Shown: positions 4,969 through 5,276 of the stretch, piece by piece
Position numbering within the stretch: position 1 is the first letter of the stretch
How the letters are laid out: each line of letters begins with the position of its first letter
Origin: Desulfobacula sp.
GTDB lineage: Bacteria; Desulfobacterota; Desulfobacteria; Desulfobacterales; Desulfobacteraceae
Assembly: GCF_021107415.1 (NCBI RefSeq)
Contig: NZ_JAIOSW010000309.1
Span: 1 to 5,276 of the forward strand
DNA length: 5,276 nt
Direction: 5' to 3'
The notes under the pieces: model-generated
Database searches by the model: none
Told to the model about the DNA's origin: nothing
The model's input: only the letters and a program-made list of their open reading frames with translations
Position numbers and translations under genes: made by a program

Positions 4969-5115
4969 ATGAAGACAACTACTATATCACAGGATAATGA
5001 TGGCAGACGTTTAGGAGGTGACAGGCGGGTATTCTCATATGCCGAGCATTCCCCTGAGAGGAGATCCGGTGAAGACCGAAGATCCGGTTTTGATAGACGC
5101 AATAAACTGAGATAA
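4969..5115 (+). CDS. Small Arg/Asp-rich protein with RRxGxDRR repeats
   Basis: A 48-residue hypothetical protein, highly charged, with no signal peptide or membrane segment. It contains RRLGGDRR (13-20), RRSGEDRR (31-38) and RRSGFDRR (37-44, sharing its first RR with the previous unit). I have a general memory of short DRR-rich proteins of this kind in Desulfobacterota, but know no function. The ATG is 7 nt after the PEP-CTERM stop and has no clear ribosome site, so translation is probably coupled to the upstream gene. An upstream TTG in the same frame (4927) would add 14 residues overlapping the PEP-CTERM end, and I prefer the ATG. A strong terminator follows 13 nt after the stop, placing this as the last gene of a two-gene operon. 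The Arg-rich surface could bind nucleic acid, nucleotides or acidic polysaccharide, which is speculation. Confidence 0.7.
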   Translation: MKTTTISQDNDGRRLGGDRRVFSYAEHSPERRSGEDRRSGFDRRNKLR

Positions 5116-5128
5116 TTATCCAACAAAC

Positions 5129-5173
5129 AAAAGAAAGGGGTGGTGTCGATATCGGCACCACCCCTTTCTTTTT
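5129..5173 (+). terminator. Strong rho-independent terminator, possibly bidirectional
   Basis: The arms 5129-5150 and 5151-5172 are complementary over 22 bp with one T-G wobble. The GC-rich core is GGGGTGGTG/CACCACCCC, and the inner CGATATCG forms the tip. It is flanked by AAAAGAAA on the left and TTTCTTTTT on the right, so it can work on both strands. It ends the PEP-CTERM/small-protein operon. Confidence 0.92.
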
Positions 5174-5177
5174 ATTT

Positions 5178-5219
5178 GAATGCATTCCTCTGGAATTCAA
5201 AATTAAGAATTAAAAATTG
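5178..5219. repeat. 10-bp palindrome and AT-rich repeat-like stretch
   Basis: GAATGCATTC (5178-5187) is a perfect palindrome. From 5193 an AT-rich run begins GAATTCAAAATTAAGAATTA; runs of this composition are frequent as intergenic repeats in environmental bacteria. Only one copy is visible here, so calling it a repeat relies on recall. From 5220 to the edge I see no supported feature. Confidence 0.3.
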
Positions 5220-5276
5220 TAAATCAAAACCCGTTCCGGGGCGTTTACCTTCCGGTCGCTGGTTTGGACATTGCAA

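Noticed and set aside
4709..5200. Minus-strand open frames overlapping the PEP-CTERM gene and small protein
   Set aside because: They are antisense shadows of well-supported genes, with no ribosome sites or recognisable domains.
5220..5276. Start of another gene at the right edge
   Set aside because: Short open stretches exist on both strands, but none has a start with a ribosome site or a recognisable protein motif within 57 bases.

Overview
The window looks like chromosome from an AT-rich Gram-negative anaerobe, most likely a Desulfobacterota (former Deltaproteobacteria, Desulfobacteraceae-like) species. This is an inference from four things seen together: exosortase-type surface proteins with VPxPA/VPEPA C-terminal tags, a cyclic-di-GMP-I (GEMM) riboswitch and sigma-54 -24/-12 promoters in front of them, a DUF4143-type ATPase, and an interspersed 'CTCGCACAAAGACACCAAGG'-type repeat. 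No marker gene fixes the taxon.

Left third (1-1539, minus strand): a compact queuosine-precursor operon, queD-queE-queC, transcribed right to left. QueD makes 6-carboxytetrahydropterin from 7,8-dihydroneopterin triphosphate, QueE converts it to 7-carboxy-7-deazaguanine, and QueC makes preQ0. queC is cut by the left edge. An extended -10 promoter lies just upstream of queD.

Middle (1551-3052): one plus-strand gene for an AAA_14/DUF4143 ATPase with a PD-(D/E)XK-like C-terminal motif. It is bracketed by two direct copies of a short interspersed repeat and may have arrived as a cassette.

Right half (3053-5173): a cell-surface module. A GEVED-domain protein with a VPAPA sorting tag is followed by a 30-bp-stem hairpin terminator built from the same repeat. 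Next come a c-di-GMP-I riboswitch, a beta-rich protein with a classical PEP-CTERM tag, a 48-residue Arg/Asp-rich small protein, and a strong terminator. Both surface-protein genes have a GG-N10-GC sigma-54 promoter. Both also have upstream copies of the exact 12-mer ATTATTACATTT, in the position expected of enhancer-binding-protein sites. I infer that the two surface genes belong to one sigma-54/enhancer regulon and that the second also has a c-di-GMP checkpoint in its leader. That fits exopolysaccharide- or biofilm-linked exosortase systems. The exosortase and regulator genes are not in the window.

The last ~100 bases hold only a 10-bp palindrome and an AT-rich repeat-like stretch.
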